Shown: piece after piece, positions 16,258 to 24,258 of the stretch
How positions within the stretch are numbered: position 1 is the stretch's first letter
Layout of the letters: every line of letters starts with the position of its first letter
NCBI GenBank assembly: GCA_002837415.1
Contig: PJCV01000009.1
Coordinates: 48,945-92,305, forward strand
DNA length: 43,361 nt
Reading direction: 5' to 3'
From: Actinomycetales bacterium SN12
Lineage (GTDB): Bacteria > Actinomycetota > Actinomycetes > Actinomycetales > Microbacteriaceae
The notes under the pieces: model-generated
The model's input: the letters and a program-made list of their open reading frames with translations, nothing else
What the model was told of the DNA's origin: nothing
Databases searched by the model: none
Made by a program: the position numbers and the translations under genes

Positions 16258-17462
16258 CTCTGAGGGGCCGTCTGATTGGATGGCTGGCCAGCGGGCTGCT
16301 GGTCGGTGCCGCCGGGTTCGTGTCGGTGCCGGCCGCTGCGGCTGCAGGTGCGGATCCGCTGTGGTACTTCGATGCGATGCGCATCGGCGCGATCCATGAT
16401 GCGGGGATCACCGGTGAGGGAGTCACGATCGCCGTCTTCGATGACGAGATCAACCCCGACCTGCCCGGGCTGCAGGACGCGGATATCGAGATCCGCGAAC
16501 TCGAAGGATGCCCCACCCCCGTGACCGATCCCGCCGAAGACTACGTCCTGGAAGGACACGGGTCGTCGGTCACATCGCTGATCGCCGGCAACGGGACATC
16601 AGAAACCGGGATCGGCGCGGTCGGCATCGCCCCCGGGGTGAAGATCCTCTACTACGGCGTCCTCGACGACGAGTGTCGAGGCGACACCTTGCCAGTGGCG
16701 ATGAATGATGCTGTCGACGCTGGGGCGGACATCATCAACTTCTCCGGCGGCTCTGCATCGTTCACAGAGGGCACCCTTGACAACACCGTCGCGAGTGTGG
16801 CTGCGGCGTTGCAGGCGGGCGTGACGATCGTTGCTTCGCTGCCCAATGCGAACAGCGCATTCGAATCGGTGTTGACGCCGATGAATGGCGTGGTGAACGT
16901 AGCATCGGTCGATGCTGCGGCCGACGTCGCATTGTGGGCGGATGGCACTCCGATGGCGTTCGATGATGTCGACGTCGTCGCCCCCGGAATCGACGTCGCC
17001 GGCGTCGGATGGGACGGCACCTGGGGAATGTCGACCTGGTCCGGCAACTCCGCCGCCACACCCATCGTGTCCAGCGTGATCGCGCTGGCCATGCAGAAAT
17101 GGCCAGACGCCACCCCCAACCAGATCCTCCAATCCCTCATCCACAACACCGGCAGCGACCCCCACGAACTGTCCTGGTCGAACACCATTGGCCACGGAGT
17201 CGTCAACGCCACCCGCCTCCTCGCCGAGAACCCCACCCAATACCCCGACGAGAACCCGTTGTTCAAAGACGACCAGCGCCCCACCCTCGACGAGGCTTAT
17301 CCCACCCCTACGCCAGAGCCAACCACACCCCCCGTCGACACCGCAACGACAGCACTGCCCTGGGCCATCGGCGCAACCGCCATCGTCATCATCGGCATCG
17401 GCGCAGCCACAGCCATCACGATCAACCGCAGGAAGAAGCAGGGAGGATCTCATGACGTATAA
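16254..17462 (+). CDS. Mycosin-like subtilase (plus-strand module)
   Basis: A 402-residue protein beginning at TTG 16254, which overlaps the previous stop. A signal peptide (LIGWLASGLLVGAAGFVSV) leads to an S8 domain with Asp in AVFDDEI (about 63), His in EGHGSSVT (about 102), Asn in SLPNANS (about 198) and Ser in SGNSAATP (about 266). The usual GTS is GNS here. It is shorter than its paralogues and has one C-terminal helix (LPWAIGATAIVIIGIGAATA) followed by NRRKK. The protein resembles the 24248 and 13313 mycosins in its ESPN-free domain order but is clearly the most divergent. The downstream gene overlaps its end by 11 bases. Confidence 0.92.
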   Translation: MTLRGRLIGWLASGLLVGAAGFVSVPAAAAAGADPLWYFDAMRIGAIHDAGITGEGVTIAVFDDEINPDLPGLQDADIEIRELEGCPTPVTDPAEDYVLEGHGSSVTSLIAGNGTSETGIGAVGIAPGVKILYYGVLDDECRGDTLPVAMNDAVDAGADIINFSGGSASFTEGTLDNTVASVAAALQAGVTIVASLPNANSAFESVLTPMNGVVNVASVDAAADVALWADGTPMAFDDVDVVAPGIDVAGVGWDGTWGMSTWSGNSAATPIVSSVIALAMQKWPDATPNQILQSLIHNTGSDPHELSWSNTIGHGVVNATRLLAENPTQYPDENPLFKDDQRPTLDEAYPTPTPEPTTPPVDTATTALPWAIGATAIVIIGIGAATAITINRRKKQGGSHDV

Positions 17463-18825
17463 TCCGAACCTCTGTACGCCCACCATGTTCGAAGACGAAT
17501 TGCGCGCCCTCGCCTCGTCCGCGTCATTCGTGGATCCGCAGCTCGAGGCACGACTGGCAGCCGTCGGTGAACTTCGCCGCGCGATCAAAGCCGTGCGCGA
17601 GATCCCGGGATGGAGCGGAGAGTCCGCAGACACGGCGCGGGGCCCTCTCGAACGGATGGAGAAGAACGCGTCCAAAATCGTGACAACTCTCGAGGATCTG
17701 CGCACAGCACTTGCCGAGTCCACCGCGAGCGTCGCCGGCAAGGCGGCCGTCGCGCTCACCGAGCTTCCGTCTGCATCGGCGGACGGATTCCTTGCTGATG
17801 CGGGCCGCAACCTCGCCGGCATCACCGACGGTTGGGGTGTGCTGGACACCGGTGAAGCCGTCGCCCGCGAAGAAGCGCGTCTCGCCGCCGAGCGCGAATC
17901 CGTGGCGATCGCCAAACTGAAGCACATTCGCGAAGAATTGACTGCAGAAGCGAACGCGAGTTTCGGACCGCTGAGGGCGGGGCGCATCGGCGATGCCGGA
18001 GACATCCCGCTTCCCGTCATCGACGTGGAAGGAATCGACAGCGGGGTCCCACCTGTGGGCAGCAACGGCCCCGGCGCCACCGGGCCTGGCGGTGGCGGAT
18101 TCCCCTCCCCCGGTTCACCGGCTTACCCGACTCCTGGGGGCTCGTACCCGAACCCCGGCGGAACGTTCCCCAACCCTGGCGGCACGTATCCGAACCCGGA
18201 CGGCACATACCCCAACCCCGGCGGCACTTACCCGCCGCTCCCCGGCGAGTATCCCGGCGGAGGGCCTGATGACCCGTCCGTCGACTCTCCCGGCGGAGGC
18301 ATCCTTCCCGGCACTCCCGGTGGGCCCGGCGGGTGGAACCCGGGCGGTCATGGGCCCGGAAGTGGCGGCCCCGGCGGGTATCTGCCCGGCGGCGGATCAG
18401 GGGGATCGGTCATCGGCGGAGTCGGCTCCGGCGTCGGAGGCGCCGCGGCACTGCTCGGAGGTCGTGCGATGACGGCGGGCGGCCTCGGGGCCGCTGCCGG
18501 CATGAGCGGTGCAGGTGGCGTTGGAGCAATGGGCGGCACAGCAGGCAGTGCACCCGGGTCGGGTCGCGGACTGCTCGGCATGTCGAGTGCAGCAGGTGGT
18601 CCATCCGCGAGCGCGAGCGGTGCAGCCGGGAGCGCTTCCGGCTCCTCGGCAGCCGGAGGCCGGCCGGGAGGCATCGGGATGATGGGCGGAGCTGGAGGCG
18701 ACTCGGAGAAGAAGGGTGGCCGCTCCACGCTCGGAGGCCCCATCGCGCCGGAACTCGACATCGAAGACGACGAACGGCCGCGCTCGCGCGGCGCCCGAGC
18801 AGGCCGCCGCAACATCGCGGAGTAG
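17452..18825 (+). CDS. EspB/PPE-like protein with Gly/Pro-rich repeats
   Basis: A 457-residue protein; GGGAGG precedes ATG 17452, which lies inside the mycosin 3-prime end. Residues 1-200 are helical with a WXG-like turn (IPGWSGESADTA). Residues about 224-265 contain heptad repeats of the TYPNPGG type, and the rest is Gly/Ala-rich. The C-terminus, GIGMMGGAGG then LGGPIAPELDIEDDE, recurs in the paralogue at 22822 (GMGMMGGAGG, LGGPIAPKLEDEE). No signal peptide. It may be an ESX-exported surface or matrix protein, with the adjacent mycosin as processing protease. Function is inferred from context only. Confidence 0.85.
   Translation: MTYNPNLCTPTMFEDELRALASSASFVDPQLEARLAAVGELRRAIKAVREIPGWSGESADTARGPLERMEKNASKIVTTLEDLRTALAESTASVAGKAAVALTELPSASADGFLADAGRNLAGITDGWGVLDTGEAVAREEARLAAERESVAIAKLKHIREELTAEANASFGPLRAGRIGDAGDIPLPVIDVEGIDSGVPPVGSNGPGATGPGGGGFPSPGSPAYPTPGGSYPNPGGTFPNPGGTYPNPDGTYPNPGGTYPPLPGEYPGGGPDDPSVDSPGGGILPGTPGGPGGWNPGGHGPGSGGPGGYLPGGGSGGSVIGGVGSGVGGAAALLGGRAMTAGGLGAAAGMSGAGGVGAMGGTAGSAPGSGRGLLGMSSAAGGPSASASGAAGSASGSSAAGGRPGGIGMMGGAGGDSEKKGGRSTLGGPIAPELDIEDDERPRSRGARAGRRNIAE
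18121..18246 (+). repeat. 21-bp tandem repeat in coding sequence
   Basis: Six in-frame 21-base units encode AYPTPGG, SYPNPGG, TFPNPGG, TYPNPDG, TYPNPGG and TYPPLPG. The units differ at several third positions, so the repeat is not of very recent origin. Copy number could vary between strains. Confidence 0.9.
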
Positions 18826-18930
18826 ACGGCTACGGGAGGCTACGCTCCGAATAGTTCGAGGCTCATGGTCGCTCGGTTTCCTCAGCATCGACGATCTCTC
18901 CGCCTCCGTCGCCAGCAGCGCATCCGGCCG

Positions 18931-19788
18931 TCACGGGCAGATGATCAGCGCGCTGAGCGTGCCGGTTCCCGCTTCCGCCTCATCAGGCGAAAGCGTTCCC
19001 CCGGTCTGTCCCTCCCAGAACTGCACGTCGCCGCGGATTCCCTGCAACCGATATGAGCCGTTGCTTTCGGCGACCACACTCACGTCATCCGCACGGAACT
19101 CGGTGGTCCCAGCGTCGTCGGACACGGTCATTCGCACGAGCCCTGAATCGTCGAAGAAAAAAGTGCCCGGGTATGGCTCGACGCCCGTCGCGGTGACACC
19201 GCCAGCGCACGATACCGCGGTCGGCACGAAGACCGCAGTGTGGACGGCACCTGCAACCATGAACCGCACGCTCACCCCCTCTATCGCCGCAGAACCTGAC
19301 TTCCCAGGGTCGGGAGTCGCCAGAGTGATCGGGCTCTCGCATGCGACCGTGCCAGACAACCTCGCGGGGTACCGCTCGGCGTCATCGGCTGCGACGTTCA
19401 CGTCGTCACCCGGTGCCCATCCCTCGACGAGGGACACCTCACCCTCGGACTCCCCGATGGTGAGCACGGCACCCGACGCGGTGAGATCGAGCTCCGTGCC
19501 TTCGAAGAGCACCAGCCCCTCAGCACTTCCGGCGCCGACCGATCCACGGCGGTCGCTGCCGAGCCGGACCGAGAATCGACCCTGCGGATCGTTCGAGATC
19601 GCGAGTCCGTGCGCACTCGCCGCGTCGCAGCTGACCTGATCAGGATTGATAGTCACAGCACGCTCTTAGCCGCCCACCTCATATGTCACGGTGAGTCTCG
19701 TCGCAGCGCCGGGAGCGCACGCAGTGAGCGTCAGTGCCACAGCCGCTACAGCCGCCACAGCTAAGGCACCCGCCGTCGCTCCTCGCAT
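18931..19788 (-). pseudogene. Lipoprotein interrupted by an in-frame TAA
   Basis: From ATG 19788 the frame reads MRGATAGALAVAAVAAVALT with lipobox LTAC and then RLTVTYEVGG, where TAA (19666-19668) stops it at codon 41. The same frame continues immediately as ERAVTINPDQVSCDAASAHG and stays open for about 240 codons to 18931. The downstream part is a beta-rich acidic domain without its own signal. Restoring one sense codon would give a 285-residue lipoprotein, so this is either a nonsense mutation or a base error. If only the GTG at 19656 were used, the domain would remain in the cytoplasm. It is the last gene of the toxin operon, overlapping the preceding gene by TGATG. Confidence 0.7.
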
Positions 19789-19955
19789 CAACGATGCCAC
19801 GCGCCAGCACGACGGCGCTCGAAATCATCGACCCGGAATTCGAGCACGGCGGTCTCTTCCTTAAGCGTCTGCAGGAGACGAGCGATCCTGTCGACTTCCC
19901 GGCGAGGCATGCGAGCGCGGCTCTTGGCCGTCGAGGTCTTCCGTCCGATGGTCAC
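19788..19955 (-). CDS. Small basic helical protein
   Basis: A 55-residue protein starting MTIGRKTSTAKSRARMPRRE and ending DDFERRRAGAWHR. The middle (VDRIARLLQTLKEETAVLEF) is a single amphipathic helix. Both boundaries are overlaps, GTGA at 19952-19955 with the preceding frame and TGATG at 19786-19790 with the lipoprotein start, and third-position G/C is high. These support a real gene despite its size. Function unknown. Confidence 0.6.
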   Translation of the reverse strand: MTIGRKTSTAKSRARMPRREVDRIARLLQTLKEETAVLEFRVDDFERRRAGAWHR

Positions 19956-20495
19956 TGCTTCGCCTCATTCATCTCCAACAACTCCCACGGCCCATGCGGC
20001 ATCACCGCGGGAGGAGCGGAAGCAATCCGGCGGAGCAGCGTCGTCAGCGGCGCGCGTTCGTCCAGCATGCCGTCCAGGACCGCGCGGAGACGTGGCGTCG
20101 CCCGCCACGCACCTCGCGAACCTGCTTTGTCAGTTTCAGGACTACCGGCGCGCTGCCAGCGACCGACGGAAACGCGAAGGGCGCCCGCTCCCCTCTCGCA
20201 CGCCCCGCGAACGCCGGAACCGGCCCGCCGGTGCAGTAGTCGGAGAAGTACACCTCACCCGGTAAAACCCCCGTCTACCTCGCACAAGAGAGAACCGCTC
20301 GTGGGCACCAGGGCAATCCGGTCAGCGAAAGGAGAGGGCGTATTCGAGCCACTCCTCAGTCGCGTCCGGTAGCGACAGGAGGAACTGACGCAACTCGTCG
20401 TGGAACATGAGGACATAGTCCTGGGATGAGGCAGAAGGTGCCGGCTCGAGGCCTCTTCGGAACCTTGATTTGTCGGCGAGCCCTCCTCCGTGCAC
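19952..20495 (-). pseudogene. Decayed gene downstream of the toxin-immunity pair
   Basis: Four high-GC3 minus-strand segments in changing frames read as one protein. SSQDYVLMFHDELRQFLLSL to EYALSF stops at 20322. ADRIALVPTSGSLLCEVDGG stops near 20257. EVYFSDYCTGGPVPAFAGRA runs to about 20100. ATPRLRAVLDGMLDERAPL to ELLEMNEAKQ stops at 19952. Joining them needs two 1-base skips and one 1-base insertion and gives roughly 180 residues. The upstream limit is uncertain; GTG 20495 or ATG 20408 could start it. The last segment overlaps the next gene by GTGA. The family is not recognised. It may be a second immunity or accessory gene that has decayed, or the region may be poorly assembled. Confidence 0.55.
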
Positions 20496-20762
20496 CTAAA
20501 TCGGTGTGCCGCGATTCCATCCCGGCTGTTGCATCAGTCGATCATCATGTCGGCGGGAGCGACTTTCGTCTGCGAATCTTGCAGCCCTTTCGGGATTAGC
20601 GAGAAAATCGCGGTACTCTGTCTTCGAGAGGCTGTAATACTCGTTATAATCTGCGACACCAATAGTAACCGGAATATACAGACATGGCGTCCCTGTCTCC
20701 TCCTCCACCCCTAGTGAGTACCGCTCAGTGCGGTTGAAATACGTCCGCTTCACGCTGACCAT
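20496..20762 (-). CDS. Probable immunity protein for the adjacent toxin
   Basis: An 88-residue soluble protein. ATG 20762 is chosen because AAAGGAGGG lies just upstream. It reads MVSVKRTYFNRTERYSLGVE, then LYIPVTIGVADYNEYYSL, and ends PGWNRGTPI. It begins 11 bases after the stop of the polymorphic-toxin-like gene, the usual immunity position. Base composition is visibly more AT-rich than the surroundings (TATAATC, AATAGTAACC), as often seen for recently exchanged toxin tips and immunity genes. It has no signal or membrane segment, so it would neutralise the toxin in the cytoplasm. The family is not named with confidence. Confidence 0.75.
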   Translation of the reverse strand: MVSVKRTYFNRTERYSLGVEEETGTPCLYIPVTIGVADYNEYYSLSKTEYRDFLANPERAARFADESRSRRHDDRLMQQPGWNRGTPI

Positions 20763-20773
20763 AAACCCTCCTT

Positions 20774-22087
20774 TCAATCCATCAGTTCTACGTGAATACC
20801 GCCTGGGTCTACTGTACTGCCGTCAATCACTGCTTCCGGTAAACCAGTTGGGAGCTTCCCCCCGGGGATCCATAGTTCGTTCGCGCCGGCCTCATTTCCA
20901 GAGGGCATACGCAACCCGGCTGCACGGTCAGCAGGAATGTCCACACGGACAACGCCTTGCTTCAGGTATCCGCGGGGTAGGCCGAGCATTTGTTCAAGCA
21001 CCCGAGAATCATCGCCTGCCGCCTTCATCAAGTCGTCGACGTGCTGAGTTGGCATGACGAACGTCGTTCCGTCCCGCTGCCCGATCCCATAATCTATCAA
21101 ATTGTCCTTCAACATGAAGCGAGTGGAACCTCCGTCGAAATTCGCGAGGTGATCAGCGATGTATTTCGCGGGGAGATACGACGCGGGGTCTGGCCGCGTT
21201 CCCTTCGGCATGGCGACGATCTCAGCCATCTGCTCATCTGTCAGCGGCACTTTGCCGTTCGGTGGACTCGTCGCGAGCGCCCCGCTCGGCGATTGTTGCG
21301 CGTTGACTCCGCGTTCCTCGCCGCCGCCGCGGCGGAGGGCTTTGTCGGCGATGTCGTCGAAGCGGGTGAAAAGCGCTTTGAGGTCGTCTACGAGCTTGCC
21401 GAGTTGTCGGAGGGCGTCGACCAGTTGCGGAATCTTCGTGGAGAACCGGGTCACCAGGGCTGACACGCGTGTAGCGGCTTGCTCGATCACCAACGGGGCC
21501 GCCAGCCCGACAGTAAGGATGAGCTCGCTTGCGTAGGAGATCAACGACCCCACCAGCTGGGCCAGCGCGTCTCGGACCAGATCGTGCACGACCTGCACGA
21601 TCGTTGAGGCCATCTGCATACCGGTGGCCACACCATCAGCCCACGACCCCGCGGCGTGCAGATGTGCGACCACGTCCTCCTGAAACGCCAGGTACGCGCG
21701 CACCGCCTCCCCGTCAGCGGCGTCCAGATCCCCCAGCACCACCGACAGATCCGACGCCGACTGCCGCAACTGGGCACCGACGTTGGTCCAGGTCTGCGAG
21801 AATCCGGCCACCTGACCCGCATCCCCGGTCAGGCCATTCAGCCAGCCCTTCAACGGCTCCAGATGCTCCATCAGCCAGCCCAGCCCGGACGCGATCAACG
21901 ACCCCAGCGGGTCGATCACCGCCGCGACGGTATCCATGGCGCCGCTGAATACGGCGAACCCCCCTGCGACCCAGTCTCCAGACTTGATCGCTGCGACCAG
22001 CGCCTCCCCATCCTCCAACAAGAACGCGCCCTTGAACGGGGTGGAAGTATCAACAGGTGCCGCCACCAGTGGGTTCGGCGGCGTCAC
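20774..22087 (-). CDS. ESX-type polymorphic toxin: helical export domain plus C-terminal toxin
   Basis: A 437-residue protein with GTG 22087 overlapping the upstream stop (GTGA). Residues 1 to about 275 are long helices (DWVAGGFAVFSGAMDTVAAV, FSQTWTNVGAQLRQSASDLS, AAPLVIEQAATRVSALVTRF) typical of WXG/LXG-like export domains. After a linker (GGGEERGVNAQQSPSG) a compact alpha/beta domain starts near PLTDEQMAEIVAMPKG. It has YLPAKYIADHLANFDGG, VMPTQHVDDLMKAAGD and a distinctive RMPSGNEAGANELWIPGGK end. The catalytic chemistry is not identified. The domain split, the lower GC of the C-terminal part and the adjacent small gene fit a contact-dependent toxin with immunity. Confidence 0.82.
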   Translation of the reverse strand: MTPPNPLVAAPVDTSTPFKGAFLLEDGEALVAAIKSGDWVAGGFAVFSGAMDTVAAVIDPLGSLIASGLGWLMEHLEPLKGWLNGLTGDAGQVAGFSQTWTNVGAQLRQSASDLSVVLGDLDAADGEAVRAYLAFQEDVVAHLHAAGSWADGVATGMQMASTIVQVVHDLVRDALAQLVGSLISYASELILTVGLAAPLVIEQAATRVSALVTRFSTKIPQLVDALRQLGKLVDDLKALFTRFDDIADKALRRGGGEERGVNAQQSPSGALATSPPNGKVPLTDEQMAEIVAMPKGTRPDPASYLPAKYIADHLANFDGGSTRFMLKDNLIDYGIGQRDGTTFVMPTQHVDDLMKAAGDDSRVLEQMLGLPRGYLKQGVVRVDIPADRAAGLRMPSGNEAGANELWIPGGKLPTGLPEAVIDGSTVDPGGIHVELMD

Positions 22088-22410
22088 CGCCTGCCCCCGA
22101 GCTCGGCCTGCAGCTGTCGATACCGACCGGCGAAGTCCTCCTCCATCGTTTCGAAATCGGCCACCACAGCGCGCAGCTCTCTCTCCGCCCGTCCCAGCAG
22201 CGACGACACCGACGAGATCGTGCCCACCGCCACCGCAGAGACCGCAACCGCCGGCGGCACCAGGAACGAACACATCAACCCGAACGCGCCTCCGGCCAGA
22301 TCCAGCGACCCCGCCGCCTCCTGCGCCCGCACCACATCCGTCCTCACCCGTCCTACCCGAGCCGCATGCTGCCGAGCCGTATCGAAATCCAACGCGATCC
22401 GATCACTCAT
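22084..22410 (-). CDS. EspC-like helical partner of the toxin
   Basis: A 108-residue helical protein, MSDRIALDFDTARQHAARVG, with a Gly-containing hydrophobic centre (LAGGAFGLMCSFLVPPAVAV) and a second helix (RAERELRAVVADFETMEEDF). It has the ESX helical-hairpin layout without a Trp-x-Gly. ATG 22410 overlaps the YbaB-like stop (TGATG) and the end overlaps the toxin start (GTGA), so all three are translationally coupled. A chaperone or co-secreted partner of the toxin is likely by position. Confidence 0.75.
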   Translation of the reverse strand: MSDRIALDFDTARQHAARVGRVRTDVVRAQEAAGSLDLAGGAFGLMCSFLVPPAVAVSAVAVGTISSVSSLLGRAERELRAVVADFETMEEDFAGRYRQLQAELGGRR

Positions 22411-22811
22411 CAGGAATACTCCACGCCACCCGGCTCCGGCGCAAGCTGAGCGATCTCGCCCCTCAGATGCGCGACCGCCGCATCCTCCTCACCGAACGCT
22501 TCCGCGGCCACCTGCACCGCCCGCTCCCCCGCCGCCCACTGTGCCTTCTGCGCCATCTCCAAGATCAACCGACTCAGTGCGCCTGGAGTCAGACGTAGCG
22601 CCGCATCCGTCAAACCCACATCAAGCAGCCGACCCGAGGCATCCACCACCACCGACAGCTCACCCCGGGGCGACACGACCCGCTCGCGAACCCCCTGAAT
22701 CTCGATTCGCGCGGCCACAGCGGCCTCCGCCCGCCGATGCGCCTGCTCAACCTGAGCTGCAAAACGCTCCCGCACCTCACCAGCGCCCACACCATCAAAA
22801 AAACCCGCCAT
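22410..22811 (-). CDS. YbaB/EbfC-like protein of the toxin cassette
   Basis: A 133-residue protein from ATG 22811. A charged helix (ERFAAQVEQAHRRAEAAVAA) is followed by strands SPRGELSVVVDASGRLLDVGL and a helix with RLTPGALSRLILEMAQKAQ, the YbaB/EbfC arrangement. It is the counterpart of the genes at 12885 and 32387, again directly before an EspC-like gene and an effector. It begins 10 bases after the Gly-rich protein gene. An upstream extension of the frame is antisense-like low-complexity sequence and was excluded. Confidence 0.8.
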   Translation of the reverse strand: MAGFFDGVGAGEVRERFAAQVEQAHRRAEAAVAARIEIQGVRERVVSPRGELSVVVDASGRLLDVGLTDAALRLTPGALSRLILEMAQKAQWAAGERAVQVAAEAFGEEDAAVAHLRGEIAQLAPEPGGVEYS

Positions 22812-22821
22812 CTTCAGCACC

Positions 22822-24258
22822 TCAGGCCGTGTGCTCGTCGCGGGATCCGGCGCTTGCGCCCTTGGCGCGAGGACCGGTCTCCTCCTCATCCTCCAGCTTC
22901 GGCGCGATCGGACCACCCAGGCCCGACCGCTTCCGCTCCTCCTCGTCAGCACCACCAGCGCCGCCCATCATGCCCATACCGGTGCGACTGCCCGCCCCAG
23001 CCGCGCCCGACGAACCCGAGCCCGACGAACCCGCGCCGGCTGCTCCTCCGACGCCGCCGACGCCACCCGCACCGCGAACACCCGCAGCACCGCCGGATCC
23101 ACCGGCGCCGCCAGCACCACCGGCGCCGCCAGCACCACCGACACCCAAAGCCGAATTGCCCAGGAGGCCGCCGCCGGCTTTGAGACCCGCACCGGACGCC
23201 CCGCCGAGACCTGCCCCGCCGAGCCCGCCCATGCTGCCGACGCCGACGATCTTCGAACTGGCAGCGATCGCCGCCGCACCCGCGCCACCACCCACAATGC
23301 CGCCGATGCCGCCGCCGCCGGGGAAGTTGCCGCTCGGAAGGGCACCGCCCGGAAGCGAGCTGGGGCCAGAACCACTGGGGAGACCAGGAAGGCCGCCACC
23401 GGGTCCGCCAGGCAGCAGACCGCCGCCGGGAGAGTCGATCGACGGGTGAGCCGTGCCCGCGTCGCCGGGGCGATCGCCGGGAACCTCCGGAACCCACCCG
23501 CCGTCGCCAGGACCGATGGGAGACGGCGGCACCACAGGATATGTCGGGATCGGCGGCTGGTATTCTCCGATGCCACCCGTGGGAGATGTCACGCCCGCGA
23601 CGCCGGGCACGGAACCGGACGGACCGCCGATTCCTCCCGGGTAGGAGATCCGTGGAGTTCTCACATCGGGGTCGTACTCGTCGGGGTCGTGCTCGTGCTC
23701 GTGCCTGCGGCGGGGACGTGTGACGTCCATGTTGATCGACGCCACACGGGTGGAGGATTCGCGGAGCTCCCTCGCCGGTTCCTGGAGAGACGCCTCGACT
23801 CGCTCGACGACCTTGCGCGCCTCCTCCTCACGCTTTTTACCGAGGAAGTTGCCGATCGCATCGAGGGCAGTGTCGGCGGCCAGCGGCCCCAGCACCGGGT
23901 GGACGACCACCGAACCGACGCGAGCGGCATTCGCCCAGAACGAATCGATCTGTGCGCTCGGGAGCTCTGCCGCCGCGGTCTCCCGGCGGATCGAGTTCGC
24001 CGTGTCGATCACCTGCGTGATGTGCGAGACGTGCGCTTCCACGAGACGGAAGCGCCCGCGGAGGGCCTGCAGCGACGCCTTGGCGCTCTCCGCAGCACTC
24101 CCCTCCCAGGCGGACGATGCCAGCACAGTGGCCAGCGCACCATCCAGCGACTGCAGGGCGTTCTGGAGTGCCGGAGCCTTCGGGATGCGCCAGTCCTCGA
24201 TCGCTCGAATGCGATTGAGCTCCGCTTCGTAATTGCCACCAGTCCGCTTACCGGCCAT
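22822..24258 (-). CDS. EspB/PPE-like Gly-rich protein (minus-strand module)
   Basis: A 478-residue paralogue of the protein at 17452. ATG 24258 lies 11 bases inside the mycosin 3-prime end, the same overlap as in the plus-strand pair. Residues 1-170 are helical with a WEG turn (SSAWEGSAAESAKASLQ). A charged linker (RPRRRHEHEHDPDEYDP) follows, then Pro/Gly- and Gly/Ala-rich sequence with GGAGGAGGAGG runs. The C-terminus has GMGMMGGAGG and LGGPIAPKLEDEE, shared with 17452. No signal peptide or membrane helix is evident. Export by the ESX machine and a surface role are inferred. Confidence 0.85.
   Translation of the reverse strand: MAGKRTGGNYEAELNRIRAIEDWRIPKAPALQNALQSLDGALATVLASSAWEGSAAESAKASLQALRGRFRLVEAHVSHITQVIDTANSIRRETAAAELPSAQIDSFWANAARVGSVVVHPVLGPLAADTALDAIGNFLGKKREEEARKVVERVEASLQEPARELRESSTRVASINMDVTRPRRRHEHEHDPDEYDPDVRTPRISYPGGIGGPSGSVPGVAGVTSPTGGIGEYQPPIPTYPVVPPSPIGPGDGGWVPEVPGDRPGDAGTAHPSIDSPGGGLLPGGPGGGLPGLPSGSGPSSLPGGALPSGNFPGGGGIGGIVGGGAGAAAIAASSKIVGVGSMGGLGGAGLGGASGAGLKAGGGLLGNSALGVGGAGGAGGAGGAGGSGGAAGVRGAGGVGGVGGAAGAGSSGSGSSGAAGAGSRTGMGMMGGAGGADEEERKRSGLGGPIAPKLEDEEETGPRAKGASAGSRDEHTA

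Noticed and set aside
18865..18930. Tiny minus-strand frame with GTGA overlap after the lipoprotein gene
   Set aside because: Only about 23 codons, no recognisable feature, and it lies between convergent genes. Overlap alone is not enough.
23090..23150. Repeated GCC/ACC units that could suggest a CRISPR-like array
   Set aside because: They are in-frame codons for GGAGGAGG runs in the Gly-rich protein, without unique spacers.
21656..23449. 597-codon Pro-rich plus-strand frame
   Set aside because: Complement of the Gly-rich EspB/PPE-like gene and cassette genes on the minus strand; no start context.
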